Below are positions 1 through 7,986 of a stretch of 34,800 nt of DNA, piece by piece (within the stretch, counting starts at the first letter, position 1; each line of letters opens with the position of its first letter). The notes beneath the pieces are model-generated. The model was given only the letters and a program-made list of their open reading frames with translations, made no database searches and was not told where the DNA came from. The DNA is from Staphylococcus americanisciuri (GTDB lineage: Bacteria > Bacillota > Bacilli > Staphylococcales > Staphylococcaceae). The stretch is from contig NZ_JANUXY010000014.1 in assembly GCF_024814435.1 (NCBI RefSeq), positions 1 to 34,800 on the forward strand, given 5' to 3'. The translations under genes were made by a program, and so were the position numbers.

Positions 1-95
<95 letters not shown>

Positions 96-235
96 GAAGT
101 AAGCTTGATTAGCTCGTTTGATTGTTTGAGTCAATCACTCTTGAAAGTACTACTCTGAGTACTCAAATTATCGGAATTAACGTTGACATATTGTCATTCA
201 GTTTTCAATGTTCATTTTTGCCGTTACGATTAATT

Positions 236-264
236 ATTATACTCAAAACTTTTCGTTGTGTCAA
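236..264 (-). promoter_or_regulatory. rRNA operon promoter P2 (proximal)
   Basis: On the minus strand there is a perfect consensus sigma-A promoter: TTGACA at 264-259, a 17-nt spacer, and TATAAT at 241-236. Transcription would begin near 229, giving a leader of about 135 nt before mature 16S. The leader (96-229) resembles other staphylococcal rrn leaders. Confidence 0.9.
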
Positions 265-447
265 CTACTTTTTTAAGTTTTATTTCGTAACTTTTGATTT
301 TATTGTTGAACTGTTGTGCTCTTTTCAACAATAACCATCATATATTTTCAAGAAGAAATATTCAAGTATTAATTTTACACTTTGTCATTTTAGTTTTAAA
401 AGCGAAATATATAATAACTTTATGTGTTTTCTCTTGACGACTGTTAA

Positions 448-476
448 ATCTTATCAAGATAAAAACAATACGTCAA
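448..476 (-). promoter_or_regulatory. rRNA operon promoter P1 (distal)
   Basis: A second promoter for the leftward rRNA operon: TTGACG at 476-471, a 17-nt spacer, and TAAGAT at 453-448 on the minus strand. It lies about 210 bp upstream of P2. Tandem P1/P2 promoters are usual for Firmicute rrn operons. Between it and the perR terminator (477-637) I see AT-rich sequence without a credible gene. Confidence 0.75.
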
Positions 477-637
477 CACAAAACAAGCTGCTTTTTATAT
501 TAAATTTACCCCACTAAAGAAATGAAACACATTTTGAGTTAATTTGTGTAATCTATACGCACTTAACCTTTACATAATCAAACTACAAATCAGAAATATC
601 CAATTAGTCTTCCTCCCATCACAGAAAAATAAGCATA

Positions 638-687
638 AAAAACTTCTTTCGAGAATGATCAATCGAATCAATCAGAAAGAAGTTTTT
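638..687 (-). terminator. perR terminator (bidirectional hairpin)
   Basis: The 13-nt arms AAAAACTTCTTTC (638-650) and GAAAGAAGTTTTT (675-687) are perfect complements around a 24-nt loop. They lie 4 nt past the perR stop, and the A/T-rich arm ends give U-runs in both directions. The hairpin separates perR from the rRNA operon promoters. Confidence 0.85.
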
Positions 688-691
688 AACA

Positions 692-1156
692 TCAATTGTC
701 TTGTTCAGCTTGTTGACATGCCTCACATACACCATAAATTTCCATGCGATGATGTGATACATTAAAATTGGTAACATGCTGAGCCAGTTGTTCTACTTCA
801 CTTAACAAAGGATAATGAAAATCAACAATCTTGCCACATTTTTCGCATATTACGTGATAATGGTTATGTGTATCAAAATCAAATCGACTAGATGCATCAC
901 CATATGTGAGCTCTTTGACAATGCCGATTTTTTTGAAGACTTTTAAATTGTTATAGATGGTTGCAACACTTATATTAGGAAAATCAGGTGATAAAGATTG
1001 ATAGATTTCATCAGCAGTTGGGTGCGTATCAACCTTGATGAGAAACTTTAAAATCGCTTGACGCTGTGGCGTTATTCGTACACCTGCTTTTCGCAAAGAA
1101 GCGATTGATTCATCTAATTGATGTTCATGATGATGTGTTTCCAATTCTGCATGCAT
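692..1156 (-). CDS. perR: Peroxide-responsive Fur-family repressor PerR
   Basis: Metal-dependent repressor of peroxide-defence and iron-storage genes. With Fe(II) bound it senses H2O2 by oxidation of a metal-ligand histidine. The 154 residues have the Fur-family winged helix ([10 protein letters not shown] at 28-37, [10 protein letters not shown] at 62-71) and the PerR regulatory metal ligands H45, D93, H99, H101 and D112, by alignment with B. subtilis H37, D85, H91, H93 and D104. The structural zinc site is CxxC twice, C104/C107 and C144/C147. The N terminus is His-rich (THHHEHQ, 8-13), which I do not recall in S. aureus PerR. It stands alone between its own promoter and a terminator. A 7-1-7 palindrome between promoter and start codon points to autoregulation. 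The PerR rather than Fur/Zur assignment rests on close overall similarity and on the D93 ligand. Confidence 0.96.
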   Translation of the reverse strand: MHAELETHHHEHQLDESIASLRKAGVRITPQRQAILKFLIKVDTHPTADEIYQSLSPDFPNISVATIYNNLKVFKKIGIVKELTYGDASSRFDFDTHNHYHVICEKCGKIVDFHYPLLSEVEQLAQHVTNFNVSHHRMEIYGVCEACQQAEQDN

Positions 1157-1178
1157 TTATTTCACCCGTCTTTCCAAT

Positions 1179-1193
1179 TAATAATAATTATTA
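1179..1193. promoter_or_regulatory. PER box upstream of perR
   Basis: TAATAATAATTATTA is a perfect 7-1-7 palindrome, the symmetry bound by Fur/PerR dimers and close to the PER box consensus. It lies just downstream of the perR -10 hexamer and 23 nt before the ATG, a position where bound PerR would block its own transcription. PerR autoregulation is established in S. aureus; the site here is my inference. Confidence 0.7.
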
Positions 1194-1202
1194 CTTAACA
1201 AT

Positions 1203-1232
1203 AATATAAGTCTTTTCATAATAACATGTCAA
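1203..1232 (-). promoter_or_regulatory. perR promoter
   Basis: Minus strand TTGACA at 1232-1227, then an 18-nt spacer to TATATT (1208-1203); the overlapping TTATAT has 17 nt. The start site would fall at or next to the PER-box palindrome. Confidence 0.7.
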
Positions 1233-1242
1233 TATATACATG

Positions 1243-2193
1243 CTAATATCCTTTTTTTAAATCTACCACATTCTCAATTAGAGACCCACTATTGAGAAAA
1301 TGTTCTAAATTACTTTTCAATATTTGTGTTGCTTTCTTGCGATTACTTGCTCCATTGCCTGTAATATGGCTCGTTATATATACATTATCTAACTCATAAA
1401 GCGGAGATTCTTTAGATAATGGCTCTTCTTCAAAAACATCAAGGTAAGCTGCTCTAATATGTTTGTTTTTTAACGCGTGAACTATGTCCTGTGTGCTTAC
1501 AATTGTGCCTCTACCAATATTAACAAAGAGCGTTTGATCATTCATCGCTTTAAAATCTTCTAAACTAAGTAGATGATATGTTGCTTTCGTTTCAGGCAAC
1601 ACGTTAACAACGATGTCTGCTTGTTGATATAGAGAAAGTCTATCTGCTAACTTGTATGTCTCATCAAAGTTAGTGACTGCATGCCCCGTCGTATTAAGTC
1701 CTATCGTGGTCATACCAAAAGCTTTTGCGATCGCTGCTGCTCGTTGTGGTATAGCACCTGTCCCTAAAAACATAATAGTTGCTTCATCTAAACTCTTGGT
1801 AATTCTTTTTCCATTAAATATTTTATCTTGTTGCTCTTGATAAACAGATTTTAACTGTTTGTAATCATCAAGTATATATGCAAACAACCATTCACTAAGT
1901 TGTTGTGCATGGACGCCTTTGCCATTTGTTAGCTTAATCTCTCGCTGTTCTAACTTATCTAATGGTAAACTATTGACACCTGTCGCATACCAAGCAATCC
2001 ACTTCAAATTAGGTGATGCGTCAATAAATGCTTCGTCTACTGCATGATGAAATGAAATTAAAACGTCCATTTTTCTTTGTGTATCTTCAGGTAGTTCTGC
2101 TGGATGCTTATAAAATTCAAATGTAACGTTTGGGAATTGTTCACGTAAGTATTTTTCCTCATCACCTAAACGCATTAAACTAACTATCAGCAT
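1243..2193 (-). CDS. D-isomer-specific 2-hydroxyacid dehydrogenase family protein
   Basis: NAD(P)-dependent oxidoreductase interconverting a 2-hydroxyacid and a 2-oxoacid; the substrate cannot be read from sequence. The 316 residues show the split catalytic domain and central Rossmann fold of the family. The nucleotide motif is FLGTGAIPQR (142-151), where the third glycine of GxGxxG is a proline. The catalytic triad is present: R228 in NIGRGT, E257 in EEEP and H276 in SHITGNG. The start has a strong ribosome site (GGAGGG) 6 nt upstream. It follows bcp by 2 nt, so the two are almost certainly co-transcribed. It is not obviously serA, lacking an ACT domain, nor a typical D-lactate dehydrogenase. 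S. aureus has, as I recall, the same gene in the same place. Confidence 0.9.
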   Translation of the reverse strand: MLIVSLMRLGDEEKYLREQFPNVTFEFYKHPAELPEDTQRKMDVLISFHHAVDEAFIDASPNLKWIAWYATGVNSLPLDKLEQREIKLTNGKGVHAQQLSEWLFAYILDDYKQLKSVYQEQQDKIFNGKRITKSLDEATIMFLGTGAIPQRAAAIAKAFGMTTIGLNTTGHAVTNFDETYKLADRLSLYQQADIVVNVLPETKATYHLLSLEDFKAMNDQTLFVNIGRGTIVSTQDIVHALKNKHIRAAYLDVFEEEPLSKESPLYELDNVYITSHITGNGASNRKKATQILKSNLEHFLNSGSLIENVVDLKKGY

Positions 2194-2195
2194 AC

Positions 2196-2654
2196 CTATC
2201 CCTCCAATATTTGTTTCAGCTGTGCAATCTGTTCTTTCACTTTTACTTTTTCAATAACATCCAATACTCGTCCTTCTTCATCTAAAACAAATGTCGTTCT
2301 GACAATCCCCATCGATGTTTTGCCAAATGATTTTTTCAATTGATAGACACCAACTGCTTCTGATAATTGATAATCTGCATCAACAAGCAAATCAAAATTC
2401 AATTGATGCTTGGCAATAAAGTTCTGATGTTTTCGTTGCGAATCGCCACTTATGCCATATACAGCTACACCTAATTCATTGAAATAACTTAAATTGTCCC
2501 GGAAGTCACATGCTTCTGTTGTACAAGTTGGTGTATTATCACGTGGATAAAAATAAAGTATCGCTTTTTGTCCTTTTATCGTTTCATTTGATACCACTTC
2601 TCCATCTTGATTCTTCAATGTAAAATCTGGAAATTGCGTCCCTTTTTGTAACAT
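2196..2654 (-). CDS. bcp: Thiol peroxidase Bcp (PrxQ-type peroxiredoxin)
   Basis: Thioredoxin-dependent peroxidase that reduces H2O2 and organic hydroperoxides in the cytoplasm. From the chosen start the protein has 152 residues, the usual family length. The peroxidatic cysteine is C44 in TPTCTTEAC, and the resolving cysteine C49 lies five residues on, the PrxQ arrangement. The frame stays open upstream to 2735, but that extension adds a hydrophobic, unrelated-looking N terminus and runs up to the start of divergent gsaB. The ATG at 2654 lies 6 nt after GAGAGGG and matches the start of the S. aureus protein (MLQKG). A second ATG at 2660 is possible. The dehydrogenase gene follows after 2 nt. 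The neighbour perR fits a peroxide-defence context. Confidence 0.95.
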   Translation of the reverse strand: MLQKGTQFPDFTLKNQDGEVVSNETIKGQKAILYFYPRDNTPTCTTEACDFRDNLSYFNELGVAVYGISGDSQRKHQNFIAKHQLNFDLLVDADYQLSEAVGVYQLKKSFGKTSMGIVRTTFVLDEEGRVLDVIEKVKVKEQIAQLKQILEG

Positions 2655-2669
2655 AAACATCCCTCTCTC

Positions 2670-2699
2670 TTGATTTCGATACAATAATGATACGATAAT
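2670..2699 (+). promoter_or_regulatory. Putative gsaB promoter
   Basis: TTGATT (2670-2675), an 18-nt spacer and GATAAT (2694-2699), 37 nt before the gsaB ATG, in the bcp/gsaB divergent region. The bcp promoter must lie in the same 80 bp, but I find no convincing hexamer pair for it. Confidence 0.5.
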
Positions 2700-2736
2700 A
2701 AGAGAAAAGATTAAACAGAAAGAGGTCGAAGTCATA

Positions 2737-4023
2737 ATGAACTTTACACAAAGTGAACAACTTCAGGAACAATCAAATGAGTATATACTAGGTGGTGTTA
2801 ACTCTCCTTCACGATCATATAAAGCAGTTGGTGGTGGTGCGCCTGTTGTCATGAAATCAGGAAAAGGTGCCTATCTTTATGACGTAGATGGTAATGAATA
2901 TATCGATTATCTACAAGCATATGGTCCTATTATCACTGGCCATGCACATCCACATATTACGAAAGCTATTCAAGAACAAGCAGCACTCGGTGTGTTGTAT
3001 GGTACCCCAACCGAACTTGAAATTGCATTTGCTAAAAAATTACGCGCAGCCATTCCATCTCTTGAAAAAATGCGTTTTGTCAACTCTGGTACTGAAGCTG
3101 TTATGACAACAATTCGTGTGGCTCGTGCATACACAGGTCGCAACAAGATTATCAAGTTTGCTGGCTGTTATCATGGTCATTCAGATTTAGTATTAGTAGC
3201 TGCAGGTAGTGGCCCTTCTCAGTTAGGCTCTCCTGACTCTGCAGGTGTTCCAAAAAGTGTAGCACAAGAAGTAATTACCGTTCCCTTTAACAATATTGAA
3301 GCATTTAAAGAAGCAATGACACACTGGGGCGATCAAGTTGCTGGTGTCTTAGTTGAACCAATTGTCGGAAACTTCGGCATGGTGGAACCACAGCCTGGCT
3401 TCTTAGAACAAGTAAATGAGATTACACATAAATATGGGGGACTTGTGATTTATGATGAAGTCATTACTGCATTCCGCTTCCACTATGGTGCCGCGCAAGA
3501 TCTTTTAGGCGTATACCCTGACCTTACAGCATTCGGTAAAATTGTTGGTGGTGGCTTACCAATCGGCGGTTATGGGGGACGTCAAGAGATTATGGAACAA
3601 GTTGCACCACTCGGCCCTGCCTATCAAGCTGGCACAATGGCAGGAAACCCACTGTCTATGAAAGCAGGCATTGCTTTATTAGAAGTATTAGAGCAAGAAG
3701 GTGTTTATGAACAACTCGACCGTCTTGGTGCTAAGTTAGAAGCAGGTTTACAAGCAGCTATTGACAAATACAATGTGAAAGCAACAATCAATCGTGTAAA
3801 AGGCGCACTAACTGTCTACTTTACAGACGAAAAAGTCACTCATTATGACCAAGCAGATCAATCAGATGGCGAGATGTTTGCTAAGTTCTTCAAGCTTGTG
3901 TTACATCAAGGTATTAATCTTGCGCCATCAAAATATGAGGCTTGGTTCTTAACAACAGAACATACTGATGAAGATATCGAAAAAACAATAGCTGCGGCTG
4001 ACTATGCTTTCCAACAATTGTAG
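2737..4023 (+). CDS. gsaB: Glutamate-1-semialdehyde 2,1-aminomutase (second copy, GsaB/HemL2)
   Basis: PLP enzyme converting glutamate-1-semialdehyde to 5-aminolevulinate, the haem precursor (C5 pathway). The 428 residues are full length for this class III aminotransferase-fold enzyme. Signature stretches are [14 protein letters not shown] (21-34), [12 protein letters not shown] (116-127), CYHGHSD (144-150) and YDEVITAFR (239-247). The Schiff-base lysine is K268 in [11 protein letters not shown]. Staphylococci carry one hemL in the hem operon and this unlinked paralogue beside bcp, so it is named gsaB by synteny. AGAGG lies 11 nt before the ATG. It is transcribed alone, divergently from bcp. 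Whether it contributes to haem synthesis under particular conditions cannot be told from the sequence. Confidence 0.95.
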   Translation: MNFTQSEQLQEQSNEYILGGVNSPSRSYKAVGGGAPVVMKSGKGAYLYDVDGNEYIDYLQAYGPIITGHAHPHITKAIQEQAALGVLYGTPTELEIAFAKKLRAAIPSLEKMRFVNSGTEAVMTTIRVARAYTGRNKIIKFAGCYHGHSDLVLVAAGSGPSQLGSPDSAGVPKSVAQEVITVPFNNIEAFKEAMTHWGDQVAGVLVEPIVGNFGMVEPQPGFLEQVNEITHKYGGLVIYDEVITAFRFHYGAAQDLLGVYPDLTAFGKIVGGGLPIGGYGGRQEIMEQVAPLGPAYQAGTMAGNPLSMKAGIALLEVLEQEGVYEQLDRLGAKLEAGLQAAIDKYNVKATINRVKGALTVYFTDEKVTHYDQADQSDGEMFAKFFKLVLHQGINLAPSKYEAWFLTTEHTDEDIEKTIAAADYAFQQL

Positions 4024-4337
4024 TCAATAATTGATAACTGTAAATGTATGTCGTGTTCAATTATTAAAAACACCCTATAAAATGAGCGCTTGTTGTGGGA
4101 TTTAAGTATGTATGAAGTTCATTGAATGTCCTAGATATTTGCTAAATCATCGCATAAATAAGAAATGGTGATAAGTACGTAAAAATTAAACTGAATCCGG
4201 TTCTGTGTACAATCGCATTTTCTTAATAAAGATGTAACGTTTCATAAATTGTTAGAAACATTAAATACATCTATAATAGGAGTAATATTGGTCTAATATG
4301 CCTTAACAAATAGAATTTTATAAAGGAGTGCTGTTAT
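4024..4337. other. Intergenic region gsaB to exporter (314 bp)
   Basis: No credible coding region. Just after gsaB an AT-only pair, AATAATTGA (near 4025-4033) and TCAATTATT (near 4058-4066), could form a weak hairpin, but no T-run follows, so I do not call a terminator. The right third holds the promoter of the next gene (4249-4277). Confidence 0.6.
4249..4277 (+). promoter_or_regulatory. Promoter of the aromatic acid exporter family gene
   Basis: TTGTTA (4249-4254), a 17-nt spacer and a perfect TATAAT (4272-4277). The implied 5' leader is about 55 nt. Confidence 0.7.
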
Positions 4338-5432
4338 TTGAAACTTGGAGCCAGAATATTAAAGACTGGTATTGCTATTGTACTCGCTGTCTCTATAGCA
4401 GCATTGTTACCGTCTGATGCAGGTATGGTTACGGTTGCTGGGATTGCTGCCGTTGTTGCTATGCAGCCAAGTGTGTATCGTACGTTTAAAACGATTGTCG
4501 ATCAATTTCAAGGTAATATTATCGGTGCAATACTTGCTGTTGCGATGGTCACTGTTTTTGGCAACAACATGATTATCATGGGGGCAACCGTTATTCTATT
4601 GATCGCATTATTGTACAAGCTCAATATTGCTCACGTTGCAACACTAGCAACTGTCACAGCACTGATTATTATGGGACAACATGACGGTTCCTTTTATACC
4701 TCAGCTTTCTATCGGTTTACTTTGGTAATGATTGGTGTGCTGAGCTCTTTCATCGTAAACTTAACGTTTTTACCCCCTAAGTTTGAAACCAAAATTTATT
4801 ACAATTCACTGCATATTACGACAGATATTTTTAAATGGTTCAAACTGGTCTTAAACGATGCAGCAGAGTTTAATCATGTTAAATCAGATCTTGAAGTATT
4901 GCGACAACGTATTGTGAACTTAGAGCAACTATTAGAGTATTACAAAGAAGAACGCCTTTTTACGAAAAAGCAACAATACGCACTGATTAGAAAGAAAATT
5001 TTATTCAAAGAGATGGTACTCTCTACACGCGATGCTTACGATGTACTGAGACGTATGAATCGCTATCAAAATGATATGTTGAACTTAAGCGATGCGCTCC
5101 GTTTACAGATGAAGTTAGAAATTGACGAATTGACGCAATTTCATGAACAAATTTTGATCAGTATTACGAAAAAAGCAAAATTTAACGTATCCGAAACAAC
5201 AGATCCAATTCCAAATCCACTGAAGCGTGATATTATGGATGCCTTTCAAGACGAGGTAACGCATTACCCTGATCAACAGGACTACTCATACCGCAATATT
5301 GTGCATGTAATTTCAGCTTTGGAAGAATATCGTTATAACTTAGAACACTTAAACCGTCTAAGTATCAGTTATTTTAAATATCACTCAAACGACCCCGAAA
5401 TTGATATTTTAGAAGAAGTTTTCGATCTCTAA
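4338..5432 (+). CDS. Aromatic acid exporter family protein (ArAE/DUF939), copy 1
   Basis: Inner-membrane protein of the ArAE_1/FUSC-like group; members are proposed to export aromatic carboxylates, but no substrate is known here. Of 364 residues the first ~145 contain about five hydrophobic segments, with the family-like stretch VTVAGIAAVVAMQPSVYRTF at 32-51. After LPPKFETKIYY (about 145-155) comes a long, charged, helical cytoplasmic domain. The start codon is TTG: AAAGGAG lies 9 nt upstream, and no ATG is placed as well. It has its own promoter and a strong terminator, so it is a single-gene unit. A second member (27937-28935) shares the same architecture, for example MQPSVYRTFK against IEPTVKASIHKGYK, and the LPPK boundary motif. 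Confidence 0.88.
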   Translation: MKLGARILKTGIAIVLAVSIAALLPSDAGMVTVAGIAAVVAMQPSVYRTFKTIVDQFQGNIIGAILAVAMVTVFGNNMIIMGATVILLIALLYKLNIAHVATLATVTALIIMGQHDGSFYTSAFYRFTLVMIGVLSSFIVNLTFLPPKFETKIYYNSLHITTDIFKWFKLVLNDAAEFNHVKSDLEVLRQRIVNLEQLLEYYKEERLFTKKQQYALIRKKILFKEMVLSTRDAYDVLRRMNRYQNDMLNLSDALRLQMKLEIDELTQFHEQILISITKKAKFNVSETTDPIPNPLKRDIMDAFQDEVTHYPDQQDYSYRNIVHVISALEEYRYNLEHLNRLSISYFKYHSNDPEIDILEEVFDL

Positions 5433-5437
5433 TAATT

Positions 5438-5474
5438 AAAACCGTCCGAAACAGTGCGTTTGGACGGTTTTTTT
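5438..5474 (+). terminator. Convergent terminator (exporter gene / ABC exporter)
   Basis: Stem AAACCGTCC (5439-5447) with GGACGGTTT (5462-5470), followed by a seven-T run. On the minus strand the same hairpin follows the ABC exporter stop, ending in TTTT, so it probably serves both genes. Confidence 0.92.
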
Positions 5475-7211
5475 CTATAAGTTTTGAATGTTATACAGTC
5501 GTTGATAGGCACCTTGTTGTTGCATTAATGCTTCATGTGTACCACTCTCGACGATATGCCCATTTTCGATAACAACAATACGATCTGCATGTGTAATTGT
5601 CGATAAGCGGTGAGCAACAATTAATGTTGTTCGATCGTGACTCAATGTATCAAGTGCTTCCTGAATAATCGCTTCACTTTCAAGATCTAATGCGCTTGTT
5701 GCTTCATCAAGTATTAAAATTGGGGGATCGTTGAGAAAAATACGTGCAATCGATAGTCTTTGCTTTTGACCACCTGAAAGTTTAACACCACGCTCTCCCA
5801 CTTCTGTATCATAGCCTTGTGGTAAGGTCATAATAAATTCATGCGCATTCGCCATTTTAGCTGCAGCAACAACTTCTTCAAACGTAGCATCTGGACGACC
5901 TAATAAAATATTTTCTTTCACTGTATCAGAAAATAAAATGTTATCTTGCTGAACCATGCCGATTTGGCGCCTTAAACTACCAAGCTCAAAGTTTTGAATA
6001 GGATGCCCTTCAATCGTAATCTCCCCAGCAGTCACATCGTAAAATCGGGGTATCAAACTGATTAATGTTGATTTGCCGCCACCACTCATACCAACAAATG
6101 CGACGGTTTCACCATGCTTGATATCCAAACTAATATTCTGTAACACGTCTCGTTCGTCTTCATTATAACGAAAAGATACATCATGAATACCAATATCTCC
6201 ACGCTTAATTTGATACGGTTTGGCATCCGGTAAGTTTTTAATATCATATGGTTCATCAAACAATTGAAATACACGATCCATTGACGCAAAACTTTGTGTC
6301 AATGTTGTAAATGAAGATACAAGGCGACGTAATGGTCCGTATAATTGTTCAAGATAGCTGACAAATGCTGCAAGTGTCCCGACTGTTACATTACCTGAAA
6401 TAGCAAGATAAGCCCCATAACCGATAACAATTAATGGTCCGATATCTGTTACTGTGTTAATCGCAGAAAATGAATAAGCATTCCAGCGTGTATGACCAAA
6501 TGCCTTATTTAAGAAATTGGTATTGCGTTTGTCAAAGTTTTTCGCTTCATTTTCTTCAATTGCAAAGCTTTTAATAACTGCCATGCCATTGACGCGTTCA
6601 TGTAAAAAACCTTGTGTTTCCGCCAACTTTTGTGAACGTTGACGCGTCAATTCTCTTAAGCGACCGAAGAAAAAATACACAGTCAAAATATAAAAAGGCA
6701 AGATGATGATCGCAGCAAATGTCAGTTTGACGTCCAAGAAGAACATCACTGACAACGCAATCACGATGGTAATACAATCTAGCCAGATATTCATCAAACC
6801 GGTCAAAATGAAGTCTTTCGTTTGTTCAACATCATTAATCACACGTGAGATGACTTCTCCTGCTTTATTGTTCGCATAAAATTTAGAGCTCAATGCTTGT
6901 AAGTGATTATAAAGTTTTTTACGAATATCATACAGTATTTTATTGCTCGTCCATTGTGCCATGTATTGTCTTAAAAATTCGATTGGCGGGCGAACGATTA
7001 CAAAAATAAATGCTGCAACCCCCATTGCTATCATTAATTGCGTATATTTATCCGAAATGCTAAGCGCCCCATTATTGATGACATCATCAATAACATATTT
7101 AATCAATAATGGAATTAGCAACGGAATGCCAAATTTGAGTATACCTACAATGATGGTTCCGAAAATAAGCCACTTGTAAGGTTTTACAAACTCAAGATAG
7201 CGTTTAATCAT
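5475..7211 (-). CDS. Sav1866-type homodimeric ABC multidrug exporter
   Basis: Half-transporter with an N-terminal six-helix membrane domain and a C-terminal ATPase, expected to work as a homodimer. Its length, 578 residues, equals that of S. aureus Sav1866, the structurally solved exporter. All ATPase motifs are intact: Walker [10 protein letters not shown] (374-382), Q-loop Q421/Q422, x-loop TEVGERG (469-475), signature LSGGQ (478-482), Walker B ILILDE (498-503) and H-loop H534. The start has AGGAGG about 7 nt upstream. It stands alone on its strand, with a terminator shared with the convergent exporter gene. The physiological substrate is unknown; Sav1866 transports amphipathic drugs in vitro. 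The intact motifs contrast with the degenerate ATPase at 11130-12659. Confidence 0.96.
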   Translation of the reverse strand: MIKRYLEFVKPYKWLIFGTIIVGILKFGIPLLIPLLIKYVIDDVINNGALSISDKYTQLMIAMGVAAFIFVIVRPPIEFLRQYMAQWTSNKILYDIRKKLYNHLQALSSKFYANNKAGEVISRVINDVEQTKDFILTGLMNIWLDCITIVIALSVMFFLDVKLTFAAIIILPFYILTVYFFFGRLRELTRQRSQKLAETQGFLHERVNGMAVIKSFAIEENEAKNFDKRNTNFLNKAFGHTRWNAYSFSAINTVTDIGPLIVIGYGAYLAISGNVTVGTLAAFVSYLEQLYGPLRRLVSSFTTLTQSFASMDRVFQLFDEPYDIKNLPDAKPYQIKRGDIGIHDVSFRYNEDERDVLQNISLDIKHGETVAFVGMSGGGKSTLISLIPRFYDVTAGEITIEGHPIQNFELGSLRRQIGMVQQDNILFSDTVKENILLGRPDATFEEVVAAAKMANAHEFIMTLPQGYDTEVGERGVKLSGGQKQRLSIARIFLNDPPILILDEATSALDLESEAIIQEALDTLSHDRTTLIVAHRLSTITHADRIVVIENGHIVESGTHEALMQQQGAYQRLYNIQNL

Positions 7212-7227
7212 GATATTTCCTCCTATG

Positions 7228-7290
7228 ATTTGGTAATGATAAGTAACATAGCGCAGACTTTATGTCGATATTTGGTAATAATAAAAAGTA
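7228..7290. repeat. Direct repeat upstream of the ABC exporter gene
   Basis: ATTTGGTAATGATAAGTA (from 7228) recurs as ATTTGGTAATAATAAAAAGTA-like sequence from 7270, exactly 42 bp away (about four helical turns). Both copies lie within 80 bp upstream of the exporter start. They could be regulator half-sites; no regulator is identified. Confidence 0.45.
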
Positions 7291-7309
7291 TCACTTTAAA
7301 CAAACGTAA

Positions 7310-7347
7310 GGGGGTAAGAAGAATGTCTCATTATCTTCTTACGCCCC
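7310..7347 (-). terminator. Hairpin after the DUF402 gene
   Basis: GTAAGAAGA (7314-7322) pairs with TCTTCTTAC (7334-7342), extended across a one-base bulge by GGGG and CCCC. It is very stable and 11 nt past the DUF402 stop. The T-tract on the minus strand is interrupted (GTTTGTTTAAAG), so efficiency is uncertain. Confidence 0.6.
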
Positions 7348-7358
7348 ATTTAAACAAA

Positions 7359-7901
7359 TTATCTGTTTTTCATCTTTTGAAATCTATTACGCCATACCTT
7401 GATAAAATCTGGTGCAAATGGTCCTTTTTTATGTTCTATCCATTGTTGCAGAATATCAACATTCGTGCGCAATATTGTATCGATATCTTTAGGATAGTTC
7501 ATCTGTTGCATATGCTGTTGATATTCATCTTCGTCTAAGAGATGATATTTGCCATTCGGATAAACTTTAACATCTAAATCATAATCGATATACTTCAGTG
7601 CTTCATTATCGCAAACAAATGGTGAAGACAGGTTACAATAATAATAAATGCCATCCTCACGAAACATACAAATCACATTAAACCAGTATTCGGAATGAAA
7701 ATAAACAATTGCTGGTTCGCGTGTTATCCATGTGCGACCGTCGCTCTCAGTAACAAGTGTATGGTCATTGCCACCAATCACTACGTCTTCCGTTCCCTTT
7801 AATATCATTGTTTCTGACCATACCCGGTGAATGCTGCCATCGTGCTTATATGATTGGATTTTCACCGCTGTTCCTTCTTTAGGAATACATGACTTAACCA
7901 C
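7359..7901 (-). CDS. ntdP: Nucleoside tri-/diphosphatase, DUF402 (UPF0374) family
   Basis: Cytoplasmic phosphatase hydrolysing nucleoside tri- and diphosphates; the S. aureus orthologue (SA1684) is reported as a nucleoside diphosphatase needed for virulence. The 180 residues match the family length and are very close to the S. aureus protein throughout. The conserved core is [20 protein letters not shown] (46-65), followed by the acidic metal-binding patch [18 protein letters not shown] (103-120) and LLDEDEY. The start is GTG, 6 nt after GGTGGTG, encoding the same residues ([10 protein letters not shown]) that begin the orthologue. It has its own promoter between mutY and itself, with a perfect palindrome over the -10, suggesting regulation independent of mutY. 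Confidence 0.93.
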   Translation of the reverse strand: MVKSCIPKEGTAVKIQSYKHDGSIHRVWSETMILKGTEDVVIGGNDHTLVTESDGRTWITREPAIVYFHSEYWFNVICMFREDGIYYYCNLSSPFVCDNEALKYIDYDLDVKVYPNGKYHLLDEDEYQQHMQQMNYPKDIDTILRTNVDILQQWIEHKKGPFAPDFIKVWRNRFQKMKNR

Positions 7902-7943
7902 TTGTTACACCACCATTTCATTAACTTAAGTCTAAAGTCTTAT

Positions 7944-7986
7944 ATTGTTCCTGAACAATTATAGCATATAACTTTTTATGAATTAA
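7944..7986 (-). promoter_or_regulatory. DUF402 gene promoter with 16-bp operator-like palindrome
   Basis: Minus strand TTAATT (7986-7981), a 17-nt spacer and TATAAT (7963-7958), preceded by TGC (extended -10). The next bases form a perfect palindrome, ATTGTTC-CT-GAACAAT (7944-7959), overlapping the last two bases of the -10 and the expected start site. It has no following T-run, so it is not a terminator. Confidence 0.65.

Noticed and set aside
122..765. Short plus-strand frames (122-334 and 544-765)
   Set aside because: They lie in the rRNA leader and promoters and across the perR terminator and 3' end; composition is random and AT-driven.
2676..2700. Fur or PER box between bcp and gsaB
   Set aside because: ATAATGATACGATAAT-like sequence is a direct-like repeat, not a 7-1-7 palindrome.
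2655..2735. N-terminal extension of the bcp frame
   Set aside because: The 27 extra residues are hydrophobic and unlike Bcp; the ATG at 2654 has the ribosome site and matches the homologue start.
4023..4070. gsaB terminator
   Set aside because: Only an AT-only stem with no following T-run; too weak to call.
7944..7959. LexA (SOS) box
   Set aside because: The half-sites are GTTC...GAAC, the reverse order of the Gram-positive GAAC...GTTC box, and the gap is 2 nt rather than 4.
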